A stretch of DNA of 64,000 bases, from the NCBI RefSeq assembly GCF_003201355.1, contig NZ_QICL01000010.1:62001-126000 (forward strand), given 5' to 3'. Each line of letters opens with the position of its first letter. The first letter of the stretch is position 1. Positions 61,922-64,000 of the stretch are shown here, piece after piece. Below the pieces are notes generated by a model. That model searched no databases, was not told the DNA's origin, and worked only from the letters and a program-made list of their open reading frames with translations. The stretch is from Indolivaga alginatilytica. Lineage in GTDB: Bacteria; Bacteroidota; Bacteroidia; Bacteroidales; Dysgonomonadaceae. The translations under genes and the position numbers were made by a program.

Positions 61922-61954
61922 AAAAAGTGAGTAACAAAATGCTGCTCACTTTTT
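61922..61954 (-). terminator. Terminator of the trp operon
   Basis: AAAAAGTGAG / CTCACTTTTT (10 bp) with a partly paired interior of 13 nt and T runs lies about 170 bases downstream of the trpA stop on the minus strand. It is shared space with the DUF4348 gene promoter region. Confidence 0.7.
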
Positions 61955-62085
61955 ATAGTTTTTCAAAGAATGACCTATATGCCTCTTAAACTAAGATAAC
62001 CATATATTAAAGTAATGTGAGACAATTATTGATACCTTTAATCACTATAACAATCTCTGGTTGTTATACTTGCCAAAGTAACAAA

Positions 62086-62100
62086 AAGGTCTGCGACCTT
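62086..62100 (-). repeat. Dispersed palindromic repeat, copy 12
   Basis: AAGGTCTGCGACCTT is preceded on the plus strand by CCAAAGTAACAAA, so the minus strand reads palindrome, TTTTTGTTACTTTGG. It lies 20 bases after the trpA stop codon. Confidence 0.78.
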
Positions 62101-62120
62101 AGCAGAAAGAACAAAGATAG

Positions 62121-62894
62121 CTATTCTTTTAAACATTTTATAAGCTCAGAGACTGCTTCTTTGATATTGGGGGAATCCTGTAAGAGTGTAATAAATTTAC
62201 TTCCAATGATTGCTCCACTTGCATTTGCCTGAGCAGCCTCCAAAGTTGCTTTGTTTGAGATACCGAAACCTATTAAGCGTGGATTTTTCAGCTCCATCCC
62301 ATTTATTCTTTTGAAATAAGCTTGCTTACTATCATCAAAGCTCTTTTGAGCCCCTGTTGTGGCTGCCGAAGACACCATATAGATAAAACCATCGGTATGC
62401 TCATCAATAAGACGGATTCGTTTGTCCGATGTCTCGGGTGTGATTAGCATTACTACTTTTACATTGTATTTATCGGCAACAGGCTTATATTCTTTCAGGT
62501 AATCATCAAAAGGAAGATCCGGAATAATCGTTCCATCAATACCAATCTCCTGACATTTTTTGCAGAAATTCTCGAATCCATATTGCATGATAGGATTCAG
62601 ATATCCCATCAATATAAGAGGAATAGATACATCTTTACGTATATCTTTCAATTGTTCGAATAGCGTGGATAGAGTCATCCCATTTCTTAGGGCAACAGTT
62701 CCACTCGCTTGGATAGTAGGACCATCGGCCATTGGATCTGAAAAAGGAATACCTATTTCAATCAGATCAACCCCATTTGTTTCGAGTTCTTTAATAACAT
62801 CAACAGTGTCATTCAATTGAGGAAAACCTGCTGTGAAATATATAGATAGTATATCCTTTTGTTTCGCTTCGAAAAGTTGTTTTATTCTATTCAT
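62121..62894 (-). CDS. trpA: Tryptophan synthase, alpha subunit
   Basis: TrpA releases indole from indole-3-glycerol phosphate. This 257-residue TIM barrel has the catalytic Glu in [20 protein letters not shown] and the Asp in [26 protein letters not shown] is also conserved. It overlaps trpF by 8 bases and is the last trp gene. trpB is not next to it; in Bacteroidetes trpB is often at the front of the operon. Confidence 0.96.
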   Translation of the reverse strand: MNRIKQLFEAKQKDILSIYFTAGFPQLNDTVDVIKELETNGVDLIEIGIPFSDPMADGPTIQASGTVALRNGMTLSTLFEQLKDIRKDVSIPLILMGYLNPIMQYGFENFCKKCQEIGIDGTIIPDLPFDDYLKEYKPVADKYNVKVVMLITPETSDKRIRLIDEHTDGFIYMVSSAATTGAQKSFDDSKQAYFKRINGMELKNPRLIGFGISNKATLEAAQANASGAIIGSKFITLLQDSPNIKEAVSELIKCLKE

Positions 62895-63516
62895 TTTTCA
62901 ATTGATTTATAAATTGTTCTAAAAGTTCAATATTTTTCAATCCCGGTTCTAATTCAAATTTACTGTTCAGATCCAGAGCATATAATTTAGGATGGGATAT
63001 ATCTTTTATAGCTTTCACATCTTCAATAGAAATACCACCACTTAGAAAAAAAGGAAGCTTTCCTTTATATTGATTAAGAATACTCCAATCAAATTTTATA
63101 CCTGAACCTCCATGCTGTGGGGTTTTTGTGTCGAATAAAAGGAAATCGCAAACATTTTCATATTCTTTGGTGGCAAAAAAATCTGCTTCCTCAGAAATAT
63201 TAAATGCTTTTAGTAGGGTGAGATTTGGATATTCCGCTCTTATTGCAGAGCAATATTCAATGGGCTCACTTCCATGCAATTGAACCACAGAAAGTTTATA
63301 CTTATTAATCTGTTCTAATACTGATTCGATATTCTCATTAACAAAGACTCCTACTCTATCAATATTATCGGGTAAGATATTTAATACACTAGAATCTAAA
63401 CTCTGAATATATCTAGGCGATTTAGGATAAAATATCAAACCCATATAATCAATAGGTAATTTTGCCAAAGCCAAAATATTTTCAGGATTCTTCATTCCGC
63501 AGACTTTAATCTTCAT
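62887..63516 (-). CDS. trpF: Phosphoribosylanthranilate isomerase
   Basis: TrpF is the 209-residue isomerase between PRA and CdRP. It begins [15 protein letters not shown] with the catalytic Cys, and has the Asp and phosphate-site motif [17 protein letters not shown] and FFLSGGIS. The length is normal for the family. It overlaps trpC by 4 bases and trpA by 8. Confidence 0.96.
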   Translation of the reverse strand: MKIKVCGMKNPENILALAKLPIDYMGLIFYPKSPRYIQSLDSSVLNILPDNIDRVGVFVNENIESVLEQINKYKLSVVQLHGSEPIEYCSAIRAEYPNLTLLKAFNISEEADFFATKEYENVCDFLLFDTKTPQHGGSGIKFDWSILNQYKGKLPFFLSGGISIEDVKAIKDISHPKLYALDLNSKFELEPGLKNIELLEQFINQLKNE

Positions 63517-64000
63517 GATAACTCTTTAATGAAGTTAGCTAAGGCTTCGCCAGGATTATCTGTTTTCATGAAATTTTCGCCCATAAGGAATCCTTTGTAT
63601 CCTACCTCGCGAAGATCAAGTACAGTCTGAGGAGAGGAAATTCCACTTTCCGAGATTTTTACAAACTCATCAGGTATTTTATCTACCAAGTCAAATGAGG
63701 CTTGTATATCTGTAACAAATGTTCCGAGATTACGGTTATTTACTCCTACAACATCTACATACTCGTTGATATGTCCGAGTTCAGCTTCATTATGAACTTC
63801 CAGTAATACATCTAAGCCCAGTTCTTTTGCTTTTACTGCAAATTGCTTAGTCTCTTGAATTGTTAGAGAAGATGCAATTAATAATACAGCACTGGCTCCC
63901 ATCGCAGCAGCTTGATAAAACTGATACTCGTCTACCATAAAATCTTTACGAAGTAAAGGAGTCTTGGTTAAAGAGCTAGCCATTGTTAAATCAGCAAAAG
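63513..64000 (-). CDS. trpC: Indole-3-glycerol phosphate synthase, partial
   Basis: The frame is open through base 64000, so the N-terminus lies outside the window; an internal Met at 63983 is not the start. The visible C-terminal 162 residues include PLLRKDFMVDEYQFYQAAAM, VVGVNNRNLGTF and KISESGISSPQTV, all hallmarks of TrpC. The catalytic Lys of LRKDF is present. It is coupled to trpF by a 4-base overlap. Confidence 0.94.
   Translation of the reverse strand, partial: FADLTMASSLTKTPLLRKDFMVDEYQFYQAAAMGASAVLLIASSLTIQETKQFAVKAKELGLDVLLEVHNEAELGHINEYVDVVGVNNRNLGTFVTDIQASFDLVDKIPDEFVKISESGISSPQTVLDLREVGYKGFLMGENFMKTDNPGEALANFIKELS

Noticed and set aside
1-64000. CRISPR array, tRNA, rRNA, prophage or complete insertion sequence
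   Set aside because: No regularly spaced repeats, cloverleaf with CCA end, rRNA signatures or transposase genes were found. The repeats present are short palindromes or non-coding elements.

Overview
The window looks like a chromosomal segment of a Bacteroidales bacterium, most likely a Dysgonomonas-like member of the Dysgonomonadaceae. The genus is an inference from gene content, low GC and codon usage; the order is well supported. Supporting traits are a fused FeoAB with a FeoB-associated Cys-rich peptide, a fused HisIE, the order trpC-trpF-trpA, DUF1573/DUF4348/DUF4625-type proteins, secreted GH29 and GH92 glycosidases, and promoters of the Bacteroidetes type (TTTG about 19 nt upstream of TAnnTTTG) instead of E. 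coli -35/-10 boxes.

Layout. 1-3657 (minus): the cell-shape operon mreB-mreC-mreD-mrdA, with mrdA cut by the window edge. 3781-8795 (minus): purH, a ROK sugar kinase, meaB, a DUF1573 protein and a GNAT. 8869-13976 (minus): vanZ-like, tlpA-like, two SMR exporters, hisH-hisA-hisF-hisIE and ftsE, closely packed. 14236-28902 (mixed): an MdtD-like exporter, an unknown protein, feoAB plus its small Cys-rich partner, an apparently unrecognised structured RNA, GNAT, DUF1697, GT9, DUF418, coaA, tag, metA, a GH29 fucosidase and a DUF4261-like protein. 28987-34663: two inverted copies of a MITE-like element bracketing tandem XRE regulators, a possible small RNA, a U32 peptidase and an Fsr-type exporter. 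34809-39723: a lipoprotein, a GntR/YtrA-type ABC transporter operon, aqpZ and two secreted unknowns. 39829-46987 (minus): an FGE-like/sialidase-like fusion, a GH92 mannosidase, msrC, a GDPD lipoprotein and a MUG-type glycosylase. 47150-57727 (plus): the leucine operon (leader peptide, attenuator, leuA, leuC, leuD, leuA2, leuB) with an acyltransferase, a glycosyltransferase and a FAD-dependent mutase-like gene embedded in it. 57736-64000 (minus): proC with an orphan ATP-grasp protein, YigZ, an RluA-type enzyme, a DUF4348 lipoprotein and the end of the trp operon (trpC-trpF-trpA).

Three families of dispersed non-coding repeats run through the window. The first is a roughly 30-bp palindrome (AAGGTCTCAGACCTT plus a T run), at least a dozen copies, many abutting or containing stop codons. 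The second is a roughly 210-bp element in three copies, each just upstream of a gene and always in the same orientation relative to it. The third is the MITE-like element with AATCAGTAGTT terminal repeats. The least explained signals are the structured RNA at 19622-19880, with its own promoter and terminator, and the repeat families. No CRISPR array, rRNA, tRNA, prophage or intact transposase was seen.
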